Counted from the first letter of the stretch, positions 12,692 to 27,358 are shown. The stretch is DNA of 64,000 bases from Albula goreensis (GCA_022829145.1 CM040741.1:49880180-49944179), one strand, 5' to 3'. Numbers and translations are program-made. Notes: generated from the letters alone by a model not told the origin.

Positions 12692-14338
12692 TTTCCTAAT
12701 ATTTTTATAAATATGTTTGCCTCCTCAAGTCAAATTCCTCATCTATGTCATAGGAGATGATAAATTCCAAAGTGCAAGGAACCGTTATTAGGGCAGTGTG
12801 GTTACCATGGTTACCATGAATTTGTGTTTTCAATATACCTAGAAATGTGGTGGCTAACAGGGCTTTGGAAACATTTCTTTTCAATAATACAATCAGGAAA
12901 TTTAAACATGCAGGATGTCATGGCCAGTGTGTTACTTTTCAGAAAGGTTGTTGGGGACTTGCAGACTGTAGAGTGGTCTGGTACAACACATACAACTTAT
13001 TTCTCTGTGAATTTCATAAATGTGTTTCTTTTAAATTAATGCCAGTATTGTTTGTATACATTATACACAAAATTTGCCAATTTGGAGAGGCTGTGGAACA
13101 CCAAGAAGCCAAATGCACAAAAATTCACTTCATGTTTAATATTACACAAACCAATAAAGCCAAAGAAAAATATGGTGAATGAAAATAAAACTCAATTAGC
13201 ATTTAGCTCACTGTTATTTAAAGACTTCTTTGAGTGCTTCTTTGCAGTGTATTAATCCAAGTGCACAGCCCACCTTTGGTAATACATGCTGATTGTGAGG
13301 CTTCCCACCAATGTAATATCAACACTCTCTGCAGTAAAAAGTCAGCATCATATATTAAAAATGTTTCCAGAGAGCGTATTAGATACCATCCCAAGGTATG
13401 GAAGCATTACTAATTACGAATGCTCCCTTATGATACATCCCAAGTTTCTTCTGAAGCAACCGTTGGTTATCCCAGCCCAGCTAATAAACAAACCCTGGCT
13501 GTACAAAAGCTCCCACCCAATGGTCAGTGTATCAATCCATCAGTAAAATGACCCATAGCAGTTCACAAAACAAAACATCCTTTCAAACAGAATTAAAGTT
13601 CATGGCTCATTTGAAAATGGATTTCAACTGACAAACGTGTGTAAAACAGTATGATAAATTCTTGCCATTCAGTGTACACTCAATACTTCTAATGTACCAT
13701 GACCTTAAAGGAGGAAGAGGTTGGAAACAGCTAATTCATAGTAGCTTAGCCTTCAACCACCAACTCATTTCACTTGCAGAAATACATTATGTATGAATGA
13801 AGTAATGTGGCATCCACAGGCAAGCTGCAGGGCTCTGTTTTAAAGTGATGGCTGCCTTTGAGCTTTGCTTTGGTAGGCAGACATGTATTTTTATGAATGG
13901 CTGTTGCCTGAAAATCCATGGACACAGCTCCTTATTTACACATGCAACTAATACGTGCTTTTTTTCCTCAACATATTTTCTCAACATATGTTAACCCACT
14001 AATATTTCTTGCCTGTTTATCAGAGAATCCCACCAGTGTCTTTGTTTACATTATCATTCAGGAAGATTTTCTTGTATATTGGAAACATAAATAAGACAAT
14101 GTGGGAGTGTGACAGATCGTCATATTGAAAAGGAGTCAGTTTAATCAGCTACAATTTTATATAAAAATGATCAGACCACAAAGAAGAGCAAAGACAATCA
14201 CACTAGCATATCATGCTGACTAGGCTGTTAGGTTTGAAGAAAAAGAAACGAAATGAAACAGCATTGTTTGGTGAAAAATGTAGGTGGACCTGTGCCAACC
14301 AGTTCAGATACCAACCCAATCCATTTAATTAAAACGTT

Positions 14339-14340
<2 letters not shown>
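12692..14340. other. gene-free stretch
   Basis: AT-rich sequence in which I see no exon, RNA gene, terminal repeat or array. Confidence 0.55.
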
Positions 14341-14402
<62 letters not shown>

Positions 14403-14470
14403 CGTTGTTGTTGTTGTTGCTATAATTAGTAGTAGAAGCAGTAGTAGTAGCAGTAGCAGTCGTAGTATTA
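14341..14470. repeat. compound trinucleotide microsatellite (ATT)n-(GTT)n-(AGT/AGC)n
   Basis: About 20 uninterrupted ATT units (14,341-14,402) are followed by GTT units (14,404-14,420). A decayed AGT/AGC stretch runs to about 14,470. The order suggests successive base changes spreading through one array. Confidence 0.9.
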
Positions 14471-17402
14471 CATTGCAATTTATCTCAAAAACAGTTTCAT
14501 CCTCTTCGATAGAATTGTATCCTACCTGAAACCCTGTAAGGTTGGAGAGAGAAGAAGTTCTTTGAGTGTTTATTGTGTGTTCCTAGTGGTCTAACCCATC
14601 TATTTAAGAATACCATCACCACATACTAAGACTGTATGGTGCATTTTAATCCCCCACCCCCAAAATTAACCACAGTGTATAGCACCTTATTAAAGTCTGA
14701 GCTTCCCTTAAGCACCCCCCAAGGGACATTTTATTTTCTATAATAATAACAACATTATAATAAGCTTGCAACAAAGTAGACAGAGGTATGTATACCCAAT
14801 GAGATTGGGTAGCTACGAACATGAAGTTTATGAGAAAAGTAAGTAATGCTGTTTTTGCTGAATTATGCCTCTTCTACAAAACCTCACTGATTTTCAGTGG
14901 ACTCCCACACCCAGGAGTTAAGGACAGGGAAGGTTTATTCTGAGATACAGTCAATTAAGATCAAAAATCATTACCAAAGCCCGAGAAAACCGGGTTCTCT
15001 GCTGTTATCCCTACAGGCACGTACTGATAATTCCGATTGATTTCTAACTTGCCAGAATCTACTTTACTTTAGTTTGGATATCTTACAAGTTTACATTTCA
15101 TTTTAACCTGCAGGCTTCTGATAAAGTAATCCGAGAAGTTTCTGGACATTCATATTTTTTAAAAATGTTAACACATTTATGGTAATCACTTACAAAAACA
15201 AATGAAAAAGATATTAAAACCTTTTTTTCCTCTCTTCACGATAAAGTAATTCTGGGCTCCTTTTCCCAAATACTCTATAGTGTTGGGTCATTGAAAGTCT
15301 CTTTGGAAGGGTCTCAAGTGCCCAAGGCCTTATATTTGTAGTTAAGAGCAGCACTTACAAATACTACTACTAATGATAATAAATAGACTGGTTTTCTAAT
15401 AGACAGGAAAAAAGCAGCCTTTTCCTTTTCTTAACCCTCATATATCCTTTTTATTCAGAATCCATAAACAATCGTGTATTATTTTCTGAGAGAGGCTGCA
15501 CAAGGCTGCTTGCCAATTGATTCTTATCCACAAAAAGAGCAGGAAGACAATTCAAAAACAAAATTACACGATTCAATTCTATTGCTCATGGAAAATGATT
15601 CTTTAGGAACAATGCTTCATGATTGCAGAGCTTTTCTCTGTAATGTAGTGGATGAAGTGGGGAAATTGCAACCTGTAAACATTTTATCATGGTGTGAAGT
15701 GATATCTGCCTTCTCCATCATGTGCTAAATTAGCCAGCTTAACTGCCATCATTCCTCATTATAGCTGGGCCAAATGCAACCTCACCAATGTGTACCCCCA
15801 GCAGTAATGGAGGTTTAGGTGGGATTCACACACCCATTAACAGGACCCATGTTTGCTTCCAGAACATGAGTGTATATTGTGGGAGCCATCTGAAAACCAG
15901 TTTTTTGTTTTTTTATTATTGTCTAATTAGCTCATATACAAGGTACACACGTTTCATTTGAGATTGATAATCCATTAAAAAGATACGAATAAAGTAGAAA
16001 TATTGTCTACGAGCTGCAGCTGCTGTTTTGCCATAACTCTGCTTCAAACACTTTAAGACATGTTTAGAAAGTTGTGTATATATAAAACACCCTAACATTT
16101 TTGTTATTTGACAAAATCATTTTTCTGTTGACAAAATAAATGCAAATAAAGTCAGTGTTTACATTTTTTGAGTGTAATTCTGTAATGTATTGTAACACCC
16201 AAATGGATTTTTTTTAAACTTGAAATGGTATAAAGCCTGTTTGGGAATAACAGCTAAAAAGGACTTGCTGATATAAGGGACCTGTGGGAAGTACTCCTCT
16301 GAAACATAACACTGTACAGACCATGCACCAAAGTGAGGCACATGTGGCAGTTATGACATTATCAAACATGATTATAGTCATAATGATTCCCTCATTGTAT
16401 GAGCACAGTGTTAGGCATAATTACCTCACTGAATATTATGAAGTATGAGTATAAAGAAATGTTACACAAATTATATGTGCAGTACTACATTCCCTAACTC
16501 TTCTTTAAAAAACAGGATCCAAGCCACCTTTGTCCTGACACTGCTAAGCAAACCTCCTTTCAATCCACATACTGAAGGAACCAGACAAGCAAAAAATGTC
16601 CTTGAACAAATCAGTTTCCGCTTCACTGCTTCTCTCATCTCTTTGTGAGCAAATGGGACTGAAAAAGCAAATAAAATGCCTCTCTAATTACTTTACTTCT
16701 GACTGTCAGCTGCTTATCATTAAATTCTGTAAATGTTAGGTTCACACATGATAAATGTTTCAGGAGCCAAGTAGAAATAATTACATCCATTGTTTTGTTT
16801 TGTTTTTTGTTTTAACTTTGAAAGAGTTCTGAAATACATAAGTTTGTCTGGCAAGTAATCTTCTTGACATGAGTAGTGAAATTAATGAAATGAAATTAGT
16901 GCTCATAACACGTCAAATTTCATAACAACTGCTTATTTTGGTTGTGCTAATTCATTTTAATGAATTTAATAATAATGTCTCAAAGTTTTTTATGATTTTT
17001 TTTAATATTGAAAAGATCACTCCTCACAGCATTAGTATTGCATTTCCCATAGCTTTACTATCAAATGTCATTTCCAGCATTGTCTCAGTCTTAGAACTGA
17101 AGCCTGCATTCTGTAGAGTACATCAGAATGCTGGCAAAACCTATTCACATATGAAGATGGTCACACATATCAGACAGGGGTATCTGGAGGTTAGGTTTCT
17201 CAAAGCACGTTTTATGGATGATAACAAAGTCATTCCACAGGGGCTTGCTTCCCTGACTGCTCTTACTGGTGTGTTTTGATCTTCTCAGCTTTGTGTTATA
17301 AGAAGCATATATTTTTGTCATTTCTCCCAAGGAAAGGAAAGGGAAACAGACAAGGCAAATGTTGTGTTCTGTGCCGCTGATGCTTGAAGAAGATTCCGGG
17401 TA
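14471..17402. other. gene-free stretch
   Basis: No gene was recognised. The interval 16,640-16,770 looks enhancer-like (TAATTAC, CAGCTG and several homeodomain-type cores within 130 bases) but is not separable from AT-rich background by eye. Confidence 0.5.
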
Positions 17403-17416
17403 TTCTTCTTCTTCTT

Positions 17417-17447
<31 letters not shown>

Positions 17448-17506
17448 TTATTATTATTATTATTATTATTATTGTGATAATGATTATATTTTTACCTCTA
17501 TTGTTA

Positions 17507-17565
<59 letters not shown>

Positions 17566-17579
17566 TTTTTTTTTTTTTT
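17403..17579. repeat. compound microsatellite (TTC)n-(TTA)n-(TTTA)n-T12
   Basis: A TTC array (17,403-17,446) changes into TTA (17,447-17,473). A 29-base imperfect spacer follows, then TTA again, about eleven TTTA units (17,522-17,567) and a T run. The long apparent Ser/Tyr-rich or Leu/Ile-rich frames here are translations of this array and not proteins. Confidence 0.95.
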
Positions 17580-19269
17580 GGTAGATCTACTTGGTGTCAA
17601 GTGAATACACCCACCAGTTTTGTAGTGTGAAACATGAGAAGTAATGTTAGTAATCTGCTCTCAAACCTCTGTCTCTTAGAATGGGCATCAGAAAGATGGG
17701 CTCTCATGGCAACTGCATACACAGGAGCAGAGGCAGAATTTTTGTGAGGGAAAGGGGTTTGACATATGCCTCTGTCTCCATTTACTGTCATGGCTTTTTT
17801 GTGCTCAGTGAAATGCCATGGAAAGCAGCTTCTCAAGTTTCTCTGTGCCATCAGTGGTCTGGTGTTTGAAGCTGAGCGCACGTTCATTAAACTATTGTGG
17901 TCCGTAATTACAGTCGCAAGGTTCAAATAATAAATATGATCCATATAAACTTGCAAAACAATTTAGGTTTACACATTATGCTAATTTTTTTCATTGGTGG
18001 GTGGTTAGTTGAGGGGGGCAGTGGTGGTGGTTACGAGCATCCGATGAACCCCCCAGGGTCCAGAAACGGGTTTTATATAATTTAGATTATATCCAAAAAA
18101 TCACCATTTTTTACATTCAAATCTCTAAAAAGTCCATGCATTTAAAGTAGCAAACATTACCTGCATGACACCACTAAATTGATGTATTGCCTGCAGAAAC
18201 ATGGCTAGTAACAAAACTTTTAAATGCAATTCCAGGGGAAAAAGAAAGTTTTAACATTAGATCACTTTAACAGCTACCTAACAAACCAGATAAAGACAAA
18301 AGTATGGAGTGTATATTAATCTTAGCCTGCCAACTAATGTTAGATAAAGGTACCTGAAAAAAGGAAAGATTAGATAACTAAAATTAGTTATGTGGCTGAA
18401 ATACTTTCATTAAAAAAAAACAAAAAAACAATCTGGGTTAGATAAGAAGACCAATACGAAAACTCTAAGTTTTCATAATCCAACAGTTTGAAAAATTCTG
18501 AACTTTCTAAAAGACTGAACAGGCAGTAGGCACTCTATTGAATGTTGTTCCAAACCACTACAGTCATCACCAAAATAGAAGGAAAAACATAACATGACAA
18601 ATGGATTGTTGTTCATTAAAATGTGGAGGGCAGTGATAAGAAAGGAATGAATGATTGTCTGGAGTGTGCTGTGAGCCCTCTCCACGTTTGCCCATGCTCC
18701 TGTTTAAATGCCTGAGAGTCGCACAGCAATCACACTAAAATTTATCTGTTGGACAAATGGCATGAGTTTGGGCCATTGAGGGGCACATGATAGCGTTTAA
18801 GACAAATTGATCAGTTGTTGTGGAGTGGTCTTGGCCAATGAAGTGGTGGAAGCTGGATCTATTCAGCAAATGAGCAACAAGCTGCCTGCTCTATTTTGCC
18901 ATCTTGTGCGAGCTTCCCCACTCTTTCCTTTCTCCCATGTGTGAGTGGAGACCACTATCCCCTGCACATGTGTAAGATGATCATTTAAGCCTCCTCCCCA
19001 TCTCAGTCCAATCCTATGCTCATTCCCTCACATTAATTTTCATCTGCAACAAGATGCACCTCTTTTACAAAATAATAGATAGTGAAATATATTTTTCTTT
19101 CAGTGATGGCTCCTGGATGGCTGGATAAACATGAGTCTTTCAATAAAAAGGTTTTCAGCCCACATCCCAGTTCCTTCATCCCTCACCCTTCCCTGCCTTC
19201 CCTCAGTATATGGAGGCTGGGCAGAGGAGGCATGGAAAGAGACGGTGCCTGCCCACGAGCTCTCCATTA
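17580..19269. other. gene-free stretch
   Basis: No gene was recognised. A 119-codon minus-strand open frame (17,956-17,597) has no recognisable motif and no splice context. Confidence 0.5.
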
Positions 19270-19545
19270 AAACAGAGAGAGAGAGTGAGCAAAAGAGGAC
19301 AGCCAGAGAGAAACACGAGCAGCAGGAACCACCTTCCTTAGTTCTTTGTGTGGGCGTAGCTGTAGCTGCACAGACCACGAGAAATTGAGACAGCGATTGT
19401 AAGGAAAAAGGGGAAAACAGAGAAAGTGGAAGAGAAATAGGGTTAGATGGAGGGAGAGACTGACAGAGAGAGAGAGAATAGAGAAGCATAGAGAGAAAGG
19501 ACAAACAGGGAGGGGCAGAGTGAGAAAAAAGGTGGGAGAGGGTGA
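19270..19545. repeat. purine-rich tract with (GA)n runs
   Basis: The + strand is dominated by A and G across two blocks (about 19,270-19,330 and 19,400-19,545), with several short GAGAGA runs and an intervening mixed segment. It is low complexity, and the 150-codon minus-strand frame across it (Leu/Ser-rich) is a by-product of that bias. Confidence 0.8.
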
Positions 19546-22261
19546 AATACATAACCCTTTAATAAATGTTTGGTATAGTCACGAGTTGGTGTTTGGTATG
19601 TGCATTTTATGTGCCAATCACATATTATCTGCCAGAGTATGTGAGTACATAATATTATATTTGGCCTTGCCACTTGCCCTTGGGCAAATCAATATAAGTC
19701 TATGTGTGTGTACCACTAAGTTCATGTAAGGAAAAAGTTTCTGAAAAGGAAGTGTGTTTCATTCAGATCTAGCTAGCTATTGTTTGTCACACTGAAGGAA
19801 GCACCATGTTCTTGATGCATCTTAATGTGAAGACAATGCAAGGTATGATGGATAGAAATAACTTCAGATGGCTACACATCAACCTCATGTAGTGAGAGTG
19901 TAAAACCGTGGAACGTTTTAAAAATATTTGTCAGTAATTTAGCCTTTCATGGCATAACAGCTTGCTAACATTTTTATTCAGGCTGGATTTGTTTTACCTG
20001 GGAAGGGTGGCTATTTAGCTGCATTATTACTGACAGGATGTGCTATTTTCCAAAACAACAATACAGAAGATATACATATCTGTAATGACTCTAGCTAATT
20101 TCTATATGTTTGAGGGATGGGATGACACCAGAGCTAATTTCACTCTATAATTTACCTGGGGTCCATCAGAGATCCTAATCTAATTGAATTCACTAGCATG
20201 GCTCACTACCTATCCTAAAAGCAGACTAATGCAGTCATGGATAGACTCAATGTACGGTAATCATGGCATGGCAGACACTTTTCACACTTGTTTTATACAT
20301 AAATAATTCCAGGTTATGAATCAAATCTGTCTGTCAGTGACATCATTTTTCCCACTCTTTCCATTTAGATCAGACATAAGGAAAGGATCTATTCTAAGCA
20401 TTTGGAAAGACTTTGACTTTTGATGCAAATGGGCTATACACTCCTACTGAAGCACTGGATGAGGCGCTATTCACCACAGCCCATCTCAGAAATTAAGATT
20501 GTCTTATGATATTAGATTGATGTTATTACTATCAGTTGTCTTAGTTGTTCCTTTTAGCTATCTGCTAATGCATGTTTTTGGAGCAATGTATCTTATGAAC
20601 ACGGCTTGGTCAATACATAACACTGACATGTATCATGTATACTACATGTATTCCATACTAGTAATACCTGTTGTTGCTTGATTATATTGCATATATTATT
20701 AGCATCATCAAGTAGTTTAAAAAAACTGTGAGCAATGGCAGAACAAAAAAATATATCAAACTTTTTTGCATACACACTGGCTCATCAATCAGCCATAATT
20801 CTGACCTCAAAAGTGTCACAAGTAGAAGTGACAGTGAATCACATTCAGATGATTCAGAGGAAAGGCCAGCCTTGTGTGCATTTAAACAGATCAAAGATGG
20901 AATATAACAAGATGAAAACATTGTCCTTGCACACACAACAGTGTTAGTCCCTTTTTAAGGGAGACCATTATTGTACACAGCTTGCGGTCTAGGGGAACGA
21001 GTCATAATTCAGATGAAATTCTATCTTAGAAACTGGCTCAGAATTTGTTAAATGTCAATTTAGCTTCCATCATTCTTGTTCATATTAACATGGTGGTACA
21101 AAGTTTCAAAACTTGATTAATGGTTCTGTCTTATGACTGGGAATTTAAAATATAGAAAAAGATATTAGGGATAAAAAGTTAATAAATTATTACTGATAAC
21201 CCTTTTTCACTGTGATTCTGACTATCGCCCCCTCCTGGAAGATGAATGGTATGGAGGCTGTCATGTATCCGATTGATCTGAGCCAATCACAGTTTTGTGA
21301 TGACGGGAGCAAAATCATATGATTGTTTGATTGCAGTCAGGGATGAACAGTTTGCACAATGCCCCGCCCCTCACTAGGATCATGAAACTACTTTCATCAG
21401 GATTTTGTCTTATTTCAGGTTGAAAATTCAACAATTCCACAACTTCAAACAAAACAAGCAAATGGATTAAAATCCTGCTTCACATGGTCAATGAGAAAAA
21501 TGGCCAAACTCCTGAAAAACAAAGATATAGAACAGAATCACTCAATTACACACTTTAAGTAAACATACAGGGGCAAAATAGGCCAGTACATTTACAAGGT
21601 GACTGTGTGACTGAAATCATGACAGAACTGAAGATAGAGAGGACTTCAAGTCTCGCTTGGAGTAATCCTGAGTAGTATGAACTTGAGAATAATGACAGAT
21701 GAGAAGGAAAGGAGAAGGGACAAATAAAACTTTTCGCTTGCAAAAAAACTCTTTTTTTAATGATTTGAAGGAAGCAGATTGACAGATTTTCTGAGAATAT
21801 GTTTTTCAGTGAATCTTCTGAAAGAGTCTTCTTTTGCTTTAATTTCCCTCTTCAACATGTTATTTATTCATTTTCGGTCTCTTTTTCATTTTCAGTCTCT
21901 TTTGTCCTTCTCAAATTAAAACTTCAGACATTCCATGTGCTAGGCCTTCATCAGCAAAGTTTGAGCTTTCGTCTTGCGTTTGAACTTGATGAACTGACAG
22001 TACAAGAAAGAAATGTGAAAAATGGTTTTCTCAGAATAAATCTTCCTAAAATCCGGGGTTTGAGTGCAGTCCAGCACTGACTTTTGACTATGCCATTGTT
22101 GACTGTGTTTTGCAGGTTAGAGCATAATTGCCCATGATTACATCTTTTAGGGAGGGAGGGTTTTAATCCACAGGACATTCTCACCATGTGTCATTTTCTC
22201 TGGAAAATTGACTAGTGCAACTGGAGGTGTAGGGCTTATAATTACGCAGTGGGATATTCAT
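19546..22261. other. gene-free stretch
   Basis: No gene was recognised. Around 21,230-21,370 there is a locally GC-richer patch with a CCAAT-like GCCAATCAC and a GC-box CCCCGCCCC, but no start codon, exon or downstream splice donor follows convincingly. Confidence 0.5.
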
Positions 22262-22335
22262 ATTTGGAGAAAAACAAATTTATTTGTGTAGCACATTTCA
22301 AAAGGCATTTGTTACAGTACACTTTACAACAGACC
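22262..22335 (+). repeat. short fish-type repeat fragment (TTTATTTGTGTAGCAC type)
   Basis: The words TTTATTTGTGTAGCACATTT followed after a gap by ACAGTACACTTTACA match the general form of a repeat abundant in fish DNA (TTTATNTAGCGC..., then ..AGCNCTTTACA). A second eroded trace of the same form lies at 55,240-55,262. The family name is unknown to me. Confidence 0.4.
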
Positions 22336-25300
22336 TCCTCAACAAAGTCTAAAGGCAACATTGGAAAATAAGACTTCCCTTGCATATCTGGAAGAAAATC
22401 TAGTTTCAAAAATAGTAAAGAGCAACAGAGAATGTTCTTTCAGGGCATTTAGTTTCATCTGACTCAATGGCTGTACCTTTGGTAAAATGAAAAATTCAAG
22501 GTGACAATGCCAAAAGAGGAATCCTCTCAAACTTTGTGTTATTATATGATACATTCAGTACTACCAAGGGTAGTACTTGCTTGTAGTATTAGGTTTCAGA
22601 ATGTCTCCCTAGATCAAGTGGGACGAGTGCTGCAGGATTTAATGTGTGTCCCAGGCAGCAGAGGAAAAACTTCCACCATAGGCAGATATTGATGTCAAGC
22701 AGGTGAAGTATCAGCAAAGGTATTCTGGGAGATTTTAATGAGACAAGACAGTCTGAGCAAAGATTCATGCACACACAAAGCCTTAGCAAAAAGCATGAAC
22801 ATGAACATTCACACACAAACAACAAACAAACAGGTGTGCATGTGTGTTCATGTAAAAACGTGAACAAGTTCAAGCCATGCTTTTTTTGGATCTGCGAGTC
22901 ATTCTGCATATGGATTCAATCACACACAAGTCAGTACACTTGAGTACAAACTGAAATTAAATATCAAAGCTCTCATGTGAAAATAGGCAGCTCCACAACA
23001 ACACCATTATATTCTTAAACTCTTACTTACATATCCCAATCATGCTGGCAGTACTAACACATCATTCAAAATAAATGTTTTATTTGAGGACAGTTGTATT
23101 TATTTGTATTTTTTGAATACTTGTACTTCATGTGTTTTGTTTGCTACTTATCTATGTCATGGATGGCCTGTTCAGTCTATTACCTAAAAATGACCTTAGC
23201 AATTAAGGTTTGAGATCCCTGCTACACATCAGCACCAATGTAACATTTCCCCGGTTAACAAATGTGTGTTGGAATTGTATTAGCTAAATGAGAGGGATGA
23301 ACTTCCCAGTATTAATCACTGACATTATAATATTTTGGAAATTATGATCATAATGAATCAGCACTGTATTGCTACTTGGGAAATCCTACTGGATTCGGCC
23401 TTGTGGACACAAGGGGAGGCATAGTTATCAATTATTTGGACTGTTGGATGTAATTAGAGCAAAAAGGACTATTTATTCTCTTTTTGACTTTTTTCAAACC
23501 AAGGCATCCAGTCTTTTTTTTAACCAAACACACCCTCCCATTCATTCAGATAACATATAACATAAATTTATTACATGTTGGCAAATCATTCTTGTTACAA
23601 GAACAGTATATTGTTGTATCTGGTGCTACAGATTGCAAAAGTCATGGACAGACCTTCTCTCTTCCTTACTTAGCCATTCTCTTGATTCCCACATTTATTT
23701 TCACTGAACTGAACATTCAGCTGCTTAAAAAGTCACCCATATATCACAGGTATAGACCTCTCATAAATGTGGTCATTCTTCTTCACCAACAGGTCAGCCA
23801 CGATTGAATGTGTGTCTGTCAGTCTTTTTTACTTAACCCCTTTATCCGCTAATCCTGTTTCATTTGTATCTGGTCCATTTCATTTCTGCAACATCCTCTA
23901 TCAATCTGCAAGAGCATATAAGAGCTGCTTCTTCTCACTCTGCTGTTCACCAACTGAGTTGTGCACTCATACAATTGGAGAACAGCCTATGCATATTAAA
24001 ACAGACTGCTAGCCCAAGTCACTCTTACTGGCAACATCAGTCCTCTGTACTTTACCATACCATGTTGCACATCAAAAGAGCATGACTGAGAAAAATTAAT
24101 ATCCATATTGAATTATTCAGTAATATTATAACATTGATGTTGTTCTTTGTCTATTTTTTAATCAATATAAAGGGTTGTAGGCTATGATTTAATGGTCACC
24201 AGGAATCAGCAGCAATAAATGATGTTCTTTGCTCAGACGTAATTGTGTATGTTACTTCCAGATTCATTATGCATCATGTGACTGGTGGCAAAACATGAGG
24301 AGACTATTTCCATTTTAACTGCATTAAAAAAAGGTTCTTCATTATGGAAGGCAACTGAGTAGATAGGGGAATAAAACAGCTGCTTCGGTACGTTTTGCCA
24401 TAAATGTGGTCACCTCAAGCCTAGTCCAACATTCCAGTTAATTATGTTCAATTGCCTGTAACACGCTGCCAGCCAAGAATTGGTTAAAGGAGAGTTCAAG
24501 GCAAATTTGGGTTCCCTTACTGTGCATTCCTGCACATTGCACGAGCCCCCTGGAGGACTGGCTGTTAGGGGACAGGCATGGCTGATGATACTGTGACACA
24601 AACAGGTGCGGGTGATTTATAGCAACATATGCCCTCACTATGCTTGTTGCAGAGCCAAATACCATTTTCATTTCATATGGTTTCACATAATCGTTTTGGG
24701 ATATCCTTGGCCATTCTGACAGTTTACTCCATTATATTTTGAGTGCATGATTTTAGCTGAGAGCCATATTATCAAAAGTATTTTATTCAAGTAATAACTG
24801 CACACCGACACTTTTCTCAGTGCATCTGATCATCATAGAGGATGCACACTACATTTTAAAATAAAGACAGAGTATTATTTTTTTTTGATTAATTTGATCA
24901 CAAAGCCATTGGGGCAAAACACATGTGCAAACTTTCAATTTATTTTTCACGCTGAGAGTAGTAAATCTGTTTGAATTTCAAACTTACACATGACAGCCCA
25001 TGCTTGCTTCAGAGAGAGAAAAACATCAATGAATGTATTAATAAATTCCCATCAGAGAAATGAATAAACATTGACCTTTACATTTTTAAATGCAGTGTGG
25101 GTCAGATGTATGCTTTTATTTTTATTATATTATTTTTATTTATTTATTTTATATTATGATGGGTGGAGTGTTCCATTTCAGTTATTTAAACCGACAAAAA
25201 CTGAAAAATGTTCTTGGAATTGCTTTTATCAGTGACCATCCTGAATTACACTGTCCCCTATCGATAATCATTTCAGAATTATTCCCAAAGTGCTCATGCA

Positions 25301-27300
25301 CTTGTCTGTAAGCCTCACAAAACTGCCCTCAATTTGACTTAAAAAACACAGTTTGGCCCATTAATCATCGTGTTTTGAACAAGCTAATCTTAACATTTTA
25401 ACAAATGAAGGAGTTGTCAGATTTTTTTATTTCAATTTTGTTTTCATCTTTGAGCACATAATTTTTTTCCCTACCATCTGGTGTATGTTGAAGTTGAAGT
25501 TCAGTACAAATGTTGATTCTAGGCCAGAGTTCTGTTTTTTGAGATAAGAATGCACAAGCAGATACTCTCTGAAACTTTGTCTCCACGCGGGTGGTTAAAG
25601 TCTCTGTGATTTTGCTGGGACTGTCATTCTGCTTCTGCATTCCTGCTTCTTTACCGGTTCCACCAGTCTCCTTCTAAACGCGATTATTCCAAAGATCTGA
25701 TCTGGGAGCTGTGCGATGGAGTGACTCCTACACACGGCTTGCAGTTGGCTTCCCCACAGTTACACACAAGTGGAGGGCAGACTGCAAAAATCTGCAAATT
25801 CTTTTTTTAAGAATCCCAACCCCTTGGCTGCTCATCACACCATGGAGATAGATAAGCACTTAGCCTAATAAACACAGGACTACAAATCTTTTGGAGAGGA
25901 GAGAGAGAGAGAATATTACAGTACATTTTTAGAAGGATAATAACAGTAAAGCTCTAAGGAACTATACTCCTCAGTGGTAGCTGAAGGCATTTTAGGCTCC
26001 AGTTGTCATGATTTTGTGTATTTTAGAAACATTTTACCATTCACAGAGGCATTTTATCAATGGACCTCCTCGGATTTTATTGCAATGGATATGCCTTTTG
26101 GAATCTGTCATGTAGCCCACTGTTGTGTGCCTGAATTAAACCCTGAAGTGCTAGTACATGTATGGCATGAGTCAGCGGGATAAGGCCAAAGATGCTCTTG
26201 CAGATACGCGTCTTTATGAAAAAGTCAAGGAACAGAAGCCCAAGAATCCATCACATTTGTGAGAATAACAAAGCCCCAATCTTGCTGTGGATGTACAGTA
26301 CATATAGTTACAAAATGTCAGAGAGGATTGGGAAATCGTTGGATGAGAATTAGAGTCAGGGATTTTACAGACGGGGAAGTAAAAACAGATTAATCACAAG
26401 TGTTGCAACACCGCGTAGTTTGCACCTCCCTGCTTAGCAGTAATGACAGGAGAGCGCAATCAACACTAAAATTCAGGTGTCTGGGTTTTCTGTGGTAATG
26501 GAAGTGCTGCTGCAGCCCACATAGACTTTCCTTTTTTCACTTTGGATCATTTCAAAATCCTTATGGTTGCGTGTGTGCTAAGCAGAGACATTCTGTGGTG
26601 TTCAGTTCATTGCTAACACAGCTGGCTGCCAGCATATATTTCAAATTCATGTGAAAACTCCACTGCACATCAAATATTCTGAGAGGTTTATCCGTTTAGA
26701 AATAATTTTTGCATTTCCTGCTTGCTTTTGAGATTGACATAACCTGTGGTATTCACGCCATGCTGCCATTCACACAAAACGAAGGGCATTTTCAGATTAT
26801 CACAGCATGCAAAACAATTTTTGAGAAAAAATGTTAAAACTCACTTGTCTACAGGTCTAAACAACAGCCCATAAGATAATGTATTATATTGAACTAATAT
26901 TAGCATAAATACATTAAATATTTTCCATGTGAATATGGACAGACTGAGTCTCAAGTATTTCAGCTTCAAGCCCTCTTCCTTGGAAATAAATCCTTTCGTG
27001 GATTTCATTTAATACCAGTGTCACACATTATGAACTCAGCGCCTTATACAACTGCAGTATTAAGCATCCTCTGGGTTCAATATGTTTTTTAAAAAAAAAC
27101 TTTCCAGACATCTTTTTCCCTTCTTGTTACTGTTAAAGATAAAATGTTACAGTTCTTAAAATAGTAAATATGGAAACATATTTTTTTAATTTGCTGTGAA
27201 AATAGATTTTTTCTCAGTATGGAGAGGATCTGTTCTCTTTTTTTTTTACCAGGGTATATTGGAAAGAATACTTAAAAGATTGTAGTTATTAGTTGCATAC

Positions 27301-27302
<2 letters not shown>
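22336..27302. other. gene-free stretch
   Basis: No gene or clear transposon was recognised. AT-rich (TTTA)-like sequence lies at about 25,110-25,156. The interval 24,390-24,620 has balanced composition and enhancer-like motifs (TTAATTA, ATTGGTTAA) without repeats or coding frames, and is reported as a finding. Confidence 0.5.

Positions 27303-27358
<56 letters not shown>
27303..27358. repeat. (CT)n dinucleotide microsatellite
   Basis: About 28 perfect CT units, uninterrupted. Confidence 0.97.

Noticed and set aside
17359..17604. 81-codon and 66-codon frames rich in Ser/Tyr or Leu/Ile
   Set aside because: They are translations of the (TTC)n/(TTA)n/(TTTA)n array.
19100..19552. 150-codon minus-strand frame
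   Set aside because: It spans a purine-rich low-complexity tract that suppresses stop codons on the pyrimidine strand. The product is Leu/Ser repeats with no motif.
21230..21370. Possible promoter with CCAAT and GC-box
   Set aside because: CpG content is low, no start codon with donor follows, and the sequence may be part of a repeat.
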